Of a DNA stretch of 64,000 nt, positions 44,533-52,952 are shown piece after piece. The stretch comes from Thermocrinis minervae (lineage in GTDB: Bacteria > Aquificota > Aquificia > Aquificales > Aquificaceae), in assembly GCF_900142435.1 (NCBI RefSeq), contig NZ_LT670846.1:1082750-1146749 (forward strand), in the 5' to 3' direction. Position numbers and translations under genes: made by a program. A model generated the notes under the pieces. That model saw nothing but the letters and a program-made list of their open reading frames with translations, did no database searches and was not told the origin of the DNA. The first letter of the stretch is position 1, and each line of letters starts with the position of its first letter.

Positions 44533-45282
44533 ATGGCAGGTCACAGCCACTGGGCTCAGATAAAGCACAAGAAGGCCAAGATAGACGCCCAAAGGGGTAA
44601 GATATTCAGCAAGATAATAAGGGAGATAACGGTAGCTGTCAGAGAAGGAGGTCCAAACCCAGACAACAACCCAAGACTTAGAAACGCCATAGAGAACGCC
44701 AAAAAGGTCAACATGCCCATGGAAACCATAGAAAGGGCTATAAAGAAAGGAGCTGGAGAGCTCAGCGGAGAATCTTATGAAGAGGTAGTCTACGAAGGTT
44801 ACGGACCCGGTGGTGTAGCCATAATGGTGTTTGCCTTAACAGACAATCGTAACAGAACTACCTCCGAAGTTAGGCACGTGTTTACAAAGCATGGAGGCAA
44901 CCTAGGCTCCTCTGGTTGCGTATCCTATATGTTTGAAAGGGTAGGATACATAGAGGTCCCTAAGGATGCCATAAGTGAGGAAGAACTATACGAGAAGGCC
45001 ATAGAGGCAGGAGCAAAAGACGTAGAGGTAGGTTCAGAATACTACATAGTTTACACAGAACCAGAGGAGTTTTACGAAGTTAAAGAAAGATTAGCTTCTG
45101 CGGGGGTTCCTATAGAGAGCGCAGAGCTTACCTATAAGCCGAACGTGACTACAAGGGTTGAAGATCCAGAGACTGTTAAAAAGCTTCTAAAGCTTATGGA
45201 AGCCCTTGACGAACTTGACGACGTGCAAAAGGTCATTTCCAACTTTGACGTGCCAGAGGAAATACTAAAACAGGTGGTATGA
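44533..45282 (+). CDS. YebC/PmpR family protein
   Basis: 249 residues, normal length. The highly conserved MAGHSHWAQIKHKKAKIDAQRGKIFSKIIREI opening, AKKVNMPMETIERAIKKG, YEGYGPGGVAIMV and NLGSSGCVSYMFER segments identify the family. Long annotated as a transcription regulator, bacterial YebC has more recently been linked to resolving ribosome stalls at proline stretches. It overlaps ridA by ATGA. Confidence 0.95.
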   Translation: MAGHSHWAQIKHKKAKIDAQRGKIFSKIIREITVAVREGGPNPDNNPRLRNAIENAKKVNMPMETIERAIKKGAGELSGESYEEVVYEGYGPGGVAIMVFALTDNRNRTTSEVRHVFTKHGGNLGSSGCVSYMFERVGYIEVPKDAISEEELYEKAIEAGAKDVEVGSEYYIVYTEPEEFYEVKERLASAGVPIESAELTYKPNVTTRVEDPETVKKLLKLMEALDELDDVQKVISNFDVPEEILKQVV

Positions 45283-45659
45283 AAAGACAAGTCTACACGC
45301 CTAATGCTCCCAAACCTGTAGGCCCTTACTCTCAAGCCGTAGTTTACAGGGACCTTATCTTTCTCTCGGGTCAGATAGGTATAGATCCTACCACAGGTAA
45401 TCTGAAAGAAGGTCTCAAAGAGCAGTTTTTGCAGTGTCTAAAGAACGTAGAGAGTATACTCAGCGAGGTAGGCTCCAGCAAAGAAAAGATACTCAGGGTA
45501 GTGATATACCTAACGGACTTGGATCAGTTTAAACTCGTAAACGAGGTCTATGAGGAGTTCTTCAGGGACGTGGAGGTAAAACCAGCAAGGACTACAGTAG
45601 GAGTAGATAGACTACCTTTGAATGCATTCGTTGAAGTAGAAGTAACCGCACATCTTTGA
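45279..45659 (+). CDS. RidA family enamine/imine deaminase
   Basis: 126 residues. YTPNAPKPVGPYSQAVVYRDLIFLSGQIGIDPTTG and the C-terminal RTTVGVDRLPLNAFVEVEVTA with the catalytic Arg match RidA. It clears reactive 2-aminoacrylate-type intermediates produced by PLP enzymes; thrC lies close by on the other strand. Confidence 0.95.
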   Translation: MKRQVYTPNAPKPVGPYSQAVVYRDLIFLSGQIGIDPTTGNLKEGLKEQFLQCLKNVESILSEVGSSKEKILRVVIYLTDLDQFKLVNEVYEEFFRDVEVKPARTTVGVDRLPLNAFVEVEVTAHL

Positions 45660-45670
45660 ATCTTTTGGTT

Positions 45671-45676
45671 TATAAT
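45671..45676 (+). promoter_or_regulatory. TATAAT -10 element for tRNA-Lys
   Basis: A perfect TATAAT lies 13 nt before the mature 5' end of tRNA-Lys, which allows a short 5' leader. Confidence 0.55.
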
Positions 45677-45689
45677 TATTATTCTGTTA

Positions 45690-45762
45690 GGGCTGGTAGC
45701 TCAGCTGGCAGAGCAACGGACTCTTAATCCGTGGGTCGCGGGTTCGACTCCCGCCCAGCCCA
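45690..45762 (+). tRNA. tRNA-Lys (anticodon CTT)
   Basis: The 7-bp acceptor GGGCTGG/CCAGCCC, D-arm (TAGCTCAGCTGGCAGAGCA), anticodon stem ACGGA/TCCGT with loop CTCTTAA (anticodon CTT), and T-arm GCGGGTTCGACTCCCGC all fold. Discriminator base A; CCA is not encoded. 73 nt. Confidence 0.97.
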
Positions 45763-45768
45763 TTCCAT

Positions 45769-46179
45769 TCATTGAACTATAAGCCCGGGTCCAGACCTTA
45801 TTAGCTTTCCGTTCTCAAACAGGTAGGAGGAAGGCAGGTAAACAATAGGATAGTAGTCGTTGAACTTGATAGCTGGATCCACTAATGTCAGGAAGTTAGG
45901 TCTTATACCGAGCTGTTTGTAGCTCTCCTTTACCTCATCGGGCGTCATACCCACGGCATAAGAGATGACCGTGTATTTACTTACCAGACGAGGAAGTTCC
46001 TTAAGATCCCTAGAGTGCCCAGAGCAAGTTCTACTCCAGACATAGATGAGCACCTTACCGCGAGAGTAATCAGATAGGTTTACCTTCTCATTGTCTAAGG
46101 TATATACCTCTATGCTAGGAAGGCCTGACCTTTGGAAGCAAGAAAGGATAAGCAGGAAAAGTAAAAGTAACCTTTTCAA
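45769..46179 (-). CDS. Thioredoxin/TlpA-like lipoprotein with degenerate redox motif
   Basis: 136 residues with a lipoprotein signal (LILSC, Cys14). The thioredoxin-like fold is recognisable (IEVYTLDNEKVNLSDYSRGKVLIYVWSRTCSGHSRDLKELPRL, SYLFENGKLIRSGPG), but the active site reads CSGH, so the second Cys of CxxC is replaced by His. A one-Cys peroxiredoxin-like or copper-binding role is possible. Its start overlaps the thrC stop by 4 bp. Confidence 0.78.
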   Translation of the reverse strand: MKRLLLLFLLILSCFQRSGLPSIEVYTLDNEKVNLSDYSRGKVLIYVWSRTCSGHSRDLKELPRLVSKYTVISYAVGMTPDEVKESYKQLGIRPNFLTLVDPAIKFNDYYPIVYLPSSYLFENGKLIRSGPGLIVQ

Positions 46180-47408
46180 TCTACCCTCGCGAGTATCTTC
46201 TCCCTAAAGTCTGCCAGGGTAGGCTTTATACGCACCGTATGGTGAAGATGTCCTTCTAACACCTCCATGGTCTTATAACCATTACCCGTTATGTAGACAA
46301 CCACCACCTCGTCTGGTTTAAAAGCACCCCTTTGAGCTAGCTTCTTGAGGACAGCTATAGTAGTCCCACCAGCTGTCTCAGTAAAGATACCTTCCGTCTC
46401 GGCCAGCAGCTTTATACCCTCTATGATCTCCTCGTCTGTGGCTGTTTCCCAGTCTCCATTGCTTTCTCTAGTTACCTGAAGGGCGTACATGCCATCTGCT
46501 GGGTTACCTATGGCTATAGATTTGGCTATGGTGTTGGGTTTTACTGGTATTATGAAATCCCTTCCTTCCTTCCAAGCTTTTGCTATGGGTGAGCATCCCT
46601 CAGCCTGAGCCCCATAAACCCTCGTGTTCATGCTATCTATAAGCCCTACTTTTACCAACTCCTTTAGCCCTTTCCATATCTTGGTGATCAAAGAACCAGA
46701 GGCAGCAGGTGCTACCACAGCATCTGGTGCCCTCCATCCTAACTGCTCCACTACCTCAAAGGCTAAGGTCTTGGATCCTTCCGCATAGAAAGGTCTTACG
46801 TTGATGTTTACGAAGGCCCAAGGAAGCTCGTTGGCTATCTCAGAGCAAAGTCTGTTAACATCGTCGTAGGTACCCTCTACAGCTACCACCGTGGGTTTAA
46901 AAACTAAGCTACCGTATATCTTCTGAGACTCCAAGTTTGCAGGTATGAAGACATAACAGTTCATACCAGACTGGGCTGCATGAGCGGAGACGGAATTAGC
47001 CAGATTGCCCGTAGAAGCGCATGCTACTGTATCAAATCCAAACTCCTTGGCCTTTGAAATGGCTACTGCTACCACCCTATCCTTAAAGGACAGGGTAGGA
47101 TGGTTTACAGAATCGTCCTTTATGTAAAGGTTTTTAAGCCCTAAGATAGCTCCCAAGTTTTCCGCCTTGCGAAGGGGCGTAAATCCTGCAGTAAGACCTA
47201 CGGTGGGCTCTTCCACAGGTAGCAGATCTATGTATCTCCACAAACTCTTTGGACCCTTTTCTATCTTCTCTCTGCTTATGTTTTTCCTTATCTCTTCGTA
47301 GTCGTAGACTACTTCTAGAGGTCCAAAGCAGAGCTCGCACACGTGTATGGGCTCTATAGGGTATTCCTTTCCACACTCTCTACACTTAAGGGCCTTTACC
47401 TTAGCCAT
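46176..47408 (-). CDS. thrC: Threonine synthase
   Basis: 410 residues. The N-terminus has a zinc-ribbon-like pair CRECGKEYPIEPIHVCELC typical of class II threonine synthases, followed by the PLP lysine in SFKDRVVAVAISKA, CASTGNLANSVSAHAA and a C-terminal ETAGGTTIAVLKKL. It converts O-phosphohomoserine to threonine. TATAAT (47422-47417) lies 8 nt before the start. Confidence 0.94.
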   Translation of the reverse strand: MAKVKALKCRECGKEYPIEPIHVCELCFGPLEVVYDYEEIRKNISREKIEKGPKSLWRYIDLLPVEEPTVGLTAGFTPLRKAENLGAILGLKNLYIKDDSVNHPTLSFKDRVVAVAISKAKEFGFDTVACASTGNLANSVSAHAAQSGMNCYVFIPANLESQKIYGSLVFKPTVVAVEGTYDDVNRLCSEIANELPWAFVNINVRPFYAEGSKTLAFEVVEQLGWRAPDAVVAPAASGSLITKIWKGLKELVKVGLIDSMNTRVYGAQAEGCSPIAKAWKEGRDFIIPVKPNTIAKSIAIGNPADGMYALQVTRESNGDWETATDEEIIEGIKLLAETEGIFTETAGGTTIAVLKKLAQRGAFKPDEVVVVYITGNGYKTMEVLEGHLHHTVRIKPTLADFREKILARVD

Positions 47409-47440
47409 AGGTTATTATTATAAGTTCCAGGTTCCAAACG

Positions 47441-47446
47441 TATATT
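47441..47446 (+). promoter_or_regulatory. TATATT -10 element for dxs
   Basis: TATATT ends 8 nt before the dxs ATG, mirroring the thrC element at 47417-47422 on the other strand. Confidence 0.45.
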
Positions 47447-47454
47447 AAAAGATT

Positions 47455-49332
47455 ATGCTGGAAAGGTATGAGATCCTCAAAAACTACCTGGGACCTATAG
47501 ACCTTAGACATATGTCCTATCAAGAGCTGGAAAAGCTTGCCGAAGAGGTAAGGGATTACATTCTAGAGGTGACGGCCAAGAACGGCGGGCATGTAGCGCC
47601 CAGCTTGGGTGTGGTAGAACTAACCATAGCCCTTCTGAGGATCTTTGATCCCCCAAAGGATGTGATAGTTTGGGATATAGGGCATCAAGCTTATCCCTGG
47701 AAGATACTCACGGACAGGAAGGAGAAGTTCTCCACCCTAAGACAGTACGGCGGTATATCGGGCTTTCTCAGGAGGGAAGAAAGCCTTTACGATGCCTTTG
47801 GAGCAGGGCATAGCTCCACATCCATAAGCGCAGCCTTGGGCTTTAGGAAAGCTATGGACCTCTTGGGTCAAGATGGTTATGTAGTTGCCGTAATAGGCGA
47901 TGGTGCCATGACTGCAGGTATGGCCTACGAAGCCCTCAACAACGCAGGACATCTAAGACCTAACAGGTTCATCGTCATACTCAACGACAACGAGATGTCC
48001 ATATCTCCCAACGTGGGAGCCATATCCACGTACCTTAGCAGGATAATAAGCGGTGAGTTTGTGCAACATGCAAGGCAGAAGGTTAAAAAGCTATTAGAAC
48101 ACATAAAACCAGCAGATAGGATAGCCAAGCTTACTGAGGAGTTCCTAAAAGGCCTCATATCGCCCGGAGTGATCTTCGAAGAGCTTGGCTTCAACTACAT
48201 AGGACCTATAAACGGTCATGATCTTAGGGCTTTAGAGCAGACCTTGAAGAACGTCAAACACATTGAGGGTCCAGTACTCCTTCACGTGTACACAAAGAAG
48301 GGTAAGGGTTACAAGCCTGCCGAGAACGACCCCGTAACCTGGCACGGAGTTGCCCCCTACAAGAGAGAATCAGGAGAGTTTATAAAGAAGCCTTCACCAC
48401 CCACATGGACTTCCGTGTTTTCAAAGGCTATAGTTGAACTCGCCCAGATGGAGCCAAGACTGGTGGTGATAACCCCAGCCATGAGGGAAGGCTCGGGTCT
48501 TGTAGAGTTCAGCCAAAAGTTCCCGGACAGGTTCTTTGATGTGGGTATAGCAGAGCAGCATGCCTGCACCTTCGCCGCAGGCCTTGCTGCCCAGGGTCTA
48601 AAACCTGTGGCATGCTATTACTCTACCTTCCTACAGAGAGCTTACGACCAAGTAATACATGATGTAGCCCTTCAGAACCTTCACGTAGTGTTTGCCATAG
48701 ACAGAGGTGGGCTTGTGGGAGACGACGGACCAACACATCATGGAGTGTTTGACCTTTCTTACCTTAGATGTATACCCAACATGGTGGTGTGCGCTCCCAA
48801 AGATGAACAGGAGCTTAGGGATCTTCTGTACACTGCTGTCATGCATCACTCAGGCCCAATAGCTGTAAGGTATCCAAGGGGACCCGCATACGGAGTTCCT
48901 ACTGAAGGCTTTAAGGAGATACCCATAGGAAGCTGGGAAGAGCTTGTGGAAGGTCAGGACGTTGTAGTCCTGGCAGTAGGTTATCCAGTCTATCAAGCTC
49001 TTAAGGCTTCCGAGGACCTGTACAAGCTCGGTATAAAGGTGGGTGTTATCAACGCGCGTTTTGTTAAACCTATGGACGAAAGGCTTTTGGATAGTCTGGC
49101 AGGCAGGTACGACCTTTTCATAACCGTTGAGGACAACACGGTGGTGGGTGGCTTTGGTTCAGGAGTGCTTGAGTACTTTGCCAGGAAGGGTATACAGAAG
49201 AGAGTTATAACCTTAGGAGTGCCAGATAGGTTTATAGAACATGGAAATCAAAACCTTCTCAGAAGTTTAGTAGGTATAGATGCGGAAGGTATAAAGAAGG
49301 TTATCCTAGAAGCCGTTAAGAGTAAAGCTTGA
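47455..49332 (+). CDS. dxs: 1-deoxy-D-xylulose-5-phosphate synthase
   Basis: 625 residues, full length. DIGHQAYPWKILTDR, the thiamine-binding GDGAMTAGMAYEALNNAG with NDNEMSISPNVGA, the transketolase domain with DVGIAEQHACTFAAGLA, and a C-terminal domain (INARFVKPMDE). It makes DXP for isoprenoids (ispE is next but one) and for pyridoxal phosphate (pdxA). Confidence 0.98.
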   Translation: MLERYEILKNYLGPIDLRHMSYQELEKLAEEVRDYILEVTAKNGGHVAPSLGVVELTIALLRIFDPPKDVIVWDIGHQAYPWKILTDRKEKFSTLRQYGGISGFLRREESLYDAFGAGHSSTSISAALGFRKAMDLLGQDGYVVAVIGDGAMTAGMAYEALNNAGHLRPNRFIVILNDNEMSISPNVGAISTYLSRIISGEFVQHARQKVKKLLEHIKPADRIAKLTEEFLKGLISPGVIFEELGFNYIGPINGHDLRALEQTLKNVKHIEGPVLLHVYTKKGKGYKPAENDPVTWHGVAPYKRESGEFIKKPSPPTWTSVFSKAIVELAQMEPRLVVITPAMREGSGLVEFSQKFPDRFFDVGIAEQHACTFAAGLAAQGLKPVACYYSTFLQRAYDQVIHDVALQNLHVVFAIDRGGLVGDDGPTHHGVFDLSYLRCIPNMVVCAPKDEQELRDLLYTAVMHHSGPIAVRYPRGPAYGVPTEGFKEIPIGSWEELVEGQDVVVLAVGYPVYQALKASEDLYKLGIKVGVINARFVKPMDERLLDSLAGRYDLFITVEDNTVVGGFGSGVLEYFARKGIQKRVITLGVPDRFIEHGNQNLLRSLVGIDAEGIKKVILEAVKSKA

Positions 49333-49338
49333 TAAGGT

Positions 49339-49414
49339 TGGCTGGGGTGCCTGGATTCGAACCAGGAGCCCCCGGATCCAAAGTCCGGTGCTCTGCCAGT
49401 TGAGCTACACCCCA
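49339..49414 (-). tRNA. tRNA-Gln (anticodon TTG)
   Basis: On the minus strand: acceptor TGGGGTG/CACCCCA with discriminator G and an encoded CCA, D-arm TAGCTCAACTGGCAGAGCA, anticodon stem CCGGA/TCCGG with loop CTTTGGA (anticodon TTG), and T-arm CCTGGTTCGAATCCAGG. 76 nt. Its first 10 bases overlap the ispE stop region. Confidence 0.97.
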
Positions 49415-50217
49415 GGCCAACTCTTTACTTCAAACACCTGCCAACCTCTCAGTTGGCATCCCTTCATGACTTCTTCAGTGGCCCTTCCCACGTAGAACAC
49501 GCAGGAACCAGAGCCACTCACCATAGGCCTTAAACCCAAACTTTCCAAAAATCTAAAGCACTCACCCACTACTGGGAAGGCTTCACATGCTAACCTTCCC
49601 AGTTCGTTGGACAGCAAGCTAAAATCTCCTTCCCTTAGTCTATTTAATATTTTATCGACATCCACATGGCTTGTCAAGTTCTCTTCCCTTACTAGGGAGT
49701 ATACCTTTGCCGTAAATACAGGTTGGTTTGGATAAACAACCGTAAAGGTAAAGGGTGGAAGATCCACCGGCATTATCTTCTCTCCTCTTCCGCTACTTAC
49801 GGCACTACCACCCTTTATGAAGAAGGGTGCATCCGAGGAAACCTTAGAGGCTATTTCCATCAAGGCACCTTCGTCCAGAGGCTCTCCTAGAAGCCTGTTT
49901 ACCTCCCTGAGGACCGTTCCCACGTTGGAAGATCCGCCACCCAGCCCACTACCCACGGGTATGCGCTTGTTTATGTGAACCTTCAACTCTATAGGTTTTC
50001 CCAACAGTCTTTCAAGATGAAGCAAGGCTTTGTAGACCAAGTTTTCCTCTTGTGGTATACCTATGTTCGTGCTCACAGAGAGGGGACCTTCCTCTATGTA
50101 TATCTCGTCAAAGAGGTCAACAGTCTGCATTATGGTCAGTATCTCGTGATAGCCATCGTCTCGCTTCCCCAGTATCCAAAGTCCGAGGTTTACCTTAGCA
50201 GGAGACAAAAAGATCAT
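49405..50217 (-). CDS. ispE: 4-diphosphocytidyl-2-C-methyl-D-erythritol kinase
   Basis: 270 residues. GHMP kinase with SPAKVNLGLWILGKRDDGYHEI, the ATP loop PVGSGLGGGSSNVGTVL and the C-terminal MVSGSGSCVFYVG. It phosphorylates CDP-methylerythritol in the DXP pathway started by dxs nearby. The last codons (SWPGV, TAG) lie inside tRNA-Gln, so the mRNA must either be read before tRNA processing or lose its end. Confidence 0.96.
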   Translation of the reverse strand: MIFLSPAKVNLGLWILGKRDDGYHEILTIMQTVDLFDEIYIEEGPLSVSTNIGIPQEENLVYKALLHLERLLGKPIELKVHINKRIPVGSGLGGGSSNVGTVLREVNRLLGEPLDEGALMEIASKVSSDAPFFIKGGSAVSSGRGEKIMPVDLPPFTFTVVYPNQPVFTAKVYSLVREENLTSHVDVDKILNRLREGDFSLLSNELGRLACEAFPVVGECFRFLESLGLRPMVSGSGSCVFYVGRATEEVMKGCQLRGWQVFEVKSWPGV

Positions 50218-50234
50218 GTTTTATTATTTTACCA

Positions 50235-51272
50235 ATGTCCAAACTATTAGACAGATACATTCTGAAAAACTACCTGCTTGTGCTTGTTCTTGTAAATCTA
50301 GTGCTTGTAAGTATAACTGTGGCTTACTCTTTTGCCGAGGTTTCTGTAGGATTTAAGGAAAAGTCTTTGAAGATCTTTTTTATGTACTCTTTGAACCTAG
50401 TGCCCCTAGCCTTTCTTTACCTACTTCCCATAAGCTCAAGTTTTGCTTTGGTTGTAGTCTTTAGGAGGCTGATGCTGAAAAACATAGACAGATTAGTTCA
50501 GAGCTTTGGTATATCTCCACTTAGGATGTCTGCAAGTATTTTACTTTTGTCTTTAGCTATAGGAGGCATAAACCTCCTTCTCAGTGATAGCTTCTATCCA
50601 AAGAGGAAGGAACTTCTTTACACGCTTGAAAAATCGTACAAGAAAAGTCAAGAAACTTACATTGGTATCCTCAAAGACTTTTGGTTCACTATAGAGAAAG
50701 ACGGAATAACCTTTGTAAATCTGGGATACGCTGACCTCAAAAAGGGGTATGTGGCCAACTATCTGTCCTTTAGGATAGATAAAGGTAGTTTCGTTCAGGT
50801 GGTGAAGGCTAAGGAGGGCCATTGGGAAGGTAACAGGGTAAGGCTTTCTCATGTAAGTTTTTGGGATGGTAAAGAGGTAAAAAGGCTTGATGAATACCAG
50901 GAGACGGTCATAGACATAAGGGAAGCAAAGCCTTACAGTCGTAAGCTTGATTTTATGAGCTTTGGGGACATTCTTATCCTCTATAAACTTAGCAGGACTC
51001 TAGGTATGAACACACAGCTCTACCTTTACGAATTCCTAAAAAGGCTCTTTACAGCCTTTAGCACTATGCTTGTGATTCCTGTTGTCATATACCAATTCTT
51101 GAGAAAGAGGAGCGTAAGCCTTGGGCTTTTCCTGGCAGTAGGTTATTCCCTACTTGTATGGTTGGCCATGGGCCTCTTGGGATCCTTTGCCTATGCACCC
51201 CTACTGCTATTGCTTATGACCGCGTACAGTCTAAAAGCTCTTTACAATCTTGGCAAAGGAATCAGGGTTTAG
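50235..51272 (+). CDS. LptF/LptG family LPS-export permease
   Basis: 345 residues, YjgP/YjgQ fold: membrane helices at about 10-35, 50-75 and 95-120, a periplasmic beta-jellyroll (about 135-235, KDFWFTIEKDGITFVNLGYAD), then three more helices. It is one half of the LptB2FG ABC transporter that extracts LPS for the LptA bridge encoded at 57785. Whether this is F or G cannot be decided. TATTAT ends 7 nt before the ATG. Its 3' end overlaps tpiA by 42 bp. Confidence 0.88.
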   Translation: MSKLLDRYILKNYLLVLVLVNLVLVSITVAYSFAEVSVGFKEKSLKIFFMYSLNLVPLAFLYLLPISSSFALVVVFRRLMLKNIDRLVQSFGISPLRMSASILLLSLAIGGINLLLSDSFYPKRKELLYTLEKSYKKSQETYIGILKDFWFTIEKDGITFVNLGYADLKKGYVANYLSFRIDKGSFVQVVKAKEGHWEGNRVRLSHVSFWDGKEVKRLDEYQETVIDIREAKPYSRKLDFMSFGDILILYKLSRTLGMNTQLYLYEFLKRLFTAFSTMLVIPVVIYQFLRKRSVSLGLFLAVGYSLLVWLAMGLLGSFAYAPLLLLLMTAYSLKALYNLGKGIRV

Positions 51273-51971
51273 ACTAGCGGTACCTACCAAAAGCCCATCT
51301 ATATCGGGCATCTTCATAAACTCGGATGCGTTCTCTGGATTTACACTACCACCGTACAGGACCCTAAACTTGCCTTCAGATTTAGGAGCAATGGAGTGTA
51401 TGAGATCTTTTATAAACCTGTGAACTACTTGGGCATCTTCGGGTGTGGCTGGATTTCCACTTCCTATGGCCCATACAGGCTCATAGGCTATGTCTATTTG
51501 GTCCACGTACTCTTCCACTCCACTCAAAGCAAGCCTTATCTGCGTCTCCACCACCTTAAAGGTCAGGTTTGCTTCCCTTTCTTCTAACCTCTCCCCTACA
51601 CAAAGAATAGGCCTTACACCTTTTTTTAAACAAGCTACTACTTTCCTGTTTATGAGTTCATCACTCTCACCGAATATCCACCTTCTTTCAGAATGTCCTA
51701 CGATGACGTAAGAAACATCTAGGTCTACCAACATGTCCAAAGATACTTCTCCTGTAAAAGCTCCCTTATCTTCGTAATGACAGTTTTGAGCTCCAAGCTT
51801 AACATTGGTGTTTTCAAGGAGTTCCTTTGCAACACATAAAGAGGTGAAAGGTGGAAATAGGACTATCTCCCTGTCCTTTACCCCTTCCACCAAGGGCAAG
51901 AACTTGTTTATGTACTCCCTCGTGTCCTTCGTTGTTTTGTTCATCTTCCAGTTGGCACAAATTAGCTTCAT
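51231..51971 (-). CDS. tpiA: Triosephosphate isomerase
   Basis: 246 residues with all catalytic segments: CANWKMNK (Lys), VIVGHSERR (His), AYEPVWAIGSG (Glu) and the phosphate loop LYGGSVNPENA. It interconverts DHAP and GAP. galE ends 9 nt upstream, and the 3' end runs 42 bp into the LptF/G gene. Confidence 0.97.
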   Translation of the reverse strand: MKLICANWKMNKTTKDTREYINKFLPLVEGVKDREIVLFPPFTSLCVAKELLENTNVKLGAQNCHYEDKGAFTGEVSLDMLVDLDVSYVIVGHSERRWIFGESDELINRKVVACLKKGVRPILCVGERLEEREANLTFKVVETQIRLALSGVEEYVDQIDIAYEPVWAIGSGNPATPEDAQVVHRFIKDLIHSIAPKSEGKFRVLYGGSVNPENASEFMKMPDIDGLLVGTASLNPDSFAKIVKSF

Positions 51972-51980
51972 AGGAATATT

Positions 51981-52952
51981 TTACTGTTTCCTTTCCCACT
52001 CCCAAGCTGTCTTGACTATGGTATAGATGTCGTCATACTTTGGTTTAAAAGAGGTTTTCTGAAGTATCTTGCTGTTATCAGCTATAAGCATGGGTGGATC
52101 TCCTTCTCTCCTTGGGCCGTACTTGACTTCAAAGTCAACACCAGTAACCTCCTTTACAACCTTCACTATCTCGAGAACGCTGTAACCCCTCCCATAACCA
52201 ACGTTGAAGACATCGCTCTGGCCACCTTTCATAAGGTATTCGAGCACGTCCAAGTGTGCTTGAACTAGGTCCATGACATGTATGTAGTCCCTTATGGCAG
52301 TTCCATCTTTTGTCGGATAGTCCGTTCCGTAAACTTCAAGGTATGGAATCTCTCCTTTTGCTGCTTTGAGAGCCCTCAGGATGAGGTGAGTGGGGTTTTT
52401 GCTCACCTGCCCTATCTTACCCTCTGGATCTGCTCCTGCAACGTTGAAGTATCTAAGTATGGCGTACTTTATGGGATAACCCGAGGCCCTGAGGTCTATT
52501 AGAGCTCTCTCGCAGAAGAGTTTGCTCCAACCGTAGGGGTTTATGGGTACTGTGGGGTCCTCTTCCTTTACGGGTACCTTCTGAGCAATGCCGTACACGG
52601 CTGCTGTAGAAGACAGGATAAAATATCCAATCCCAAGCTTTTTAACAGCCTTAAGAAGGTTTAGAGTGCCGCAGAAATTGTTTTCGTAGTACAGGATAGG
52701 TTCCTTTACACTTTCTTCCACGGAGACCTTGGCTGCAAAATGCATCACCACGTCTGGCATAAAGTCTCTTAAAGTCTTCTCTAGAAGTTCGTAGTCTAGA
52801 AGGTCACCTACAACCAGATGTCCGTAGAGAACAGCTTCTTTCCTTCCGTTGGAGAGGTTATCATAAGTAAGCACCTCAAAGCCCTTTTCTCCAAGGAGCT
52901 TTACCATGTGTGACCCTATGTAACCTGCACCACCTGTTACAAACACCCTCAT
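51981..52952 (-). CDS. galE: UDP-glucose 4-epimerase
   Basis: 323 residues of the extended SDR family: FVTGGAGYIGSHMVKLL, LSSTAAVYG and the catalytic NPYGWSKLFCER (YxxxK). NVGYGRGYSVLEIV and PRREGDPPMLIAD are typical of GalE. It supplies UDP-galactose for LPS or capsule. The start overlaps the aspS stop (ATGA). Confidence 0.94.
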   Translation of the reverse strand: MRVFVTGGAGYIGSHMVKLLGEKGFEVLTYDNLSNGRKEAVLYGHLVVGDLLDYELLEKTLRDFMPDVVMHFAAKVSVEESVKEPILYYENNFCGTLNLLKAVKKLGIGYFILSSTAAVYGIAQKVPVKEEDPTVPINPYGWSKLFCERALIDLRASGYPIKYAILRYFNVAGADPEGKIGQVSKNPTHLILRALKAAKGEIPYLEVYGTDYPTKDGTAIRDYIHVMDLVQAHLDVLEYLMKGGQSDVFNVGYGRGYSVLEIVKVVKEVTGVDFEVKYGPRREGDPPMLIADNSKILQKTSFKPKYDDIYTIVKTAWEWERKQ

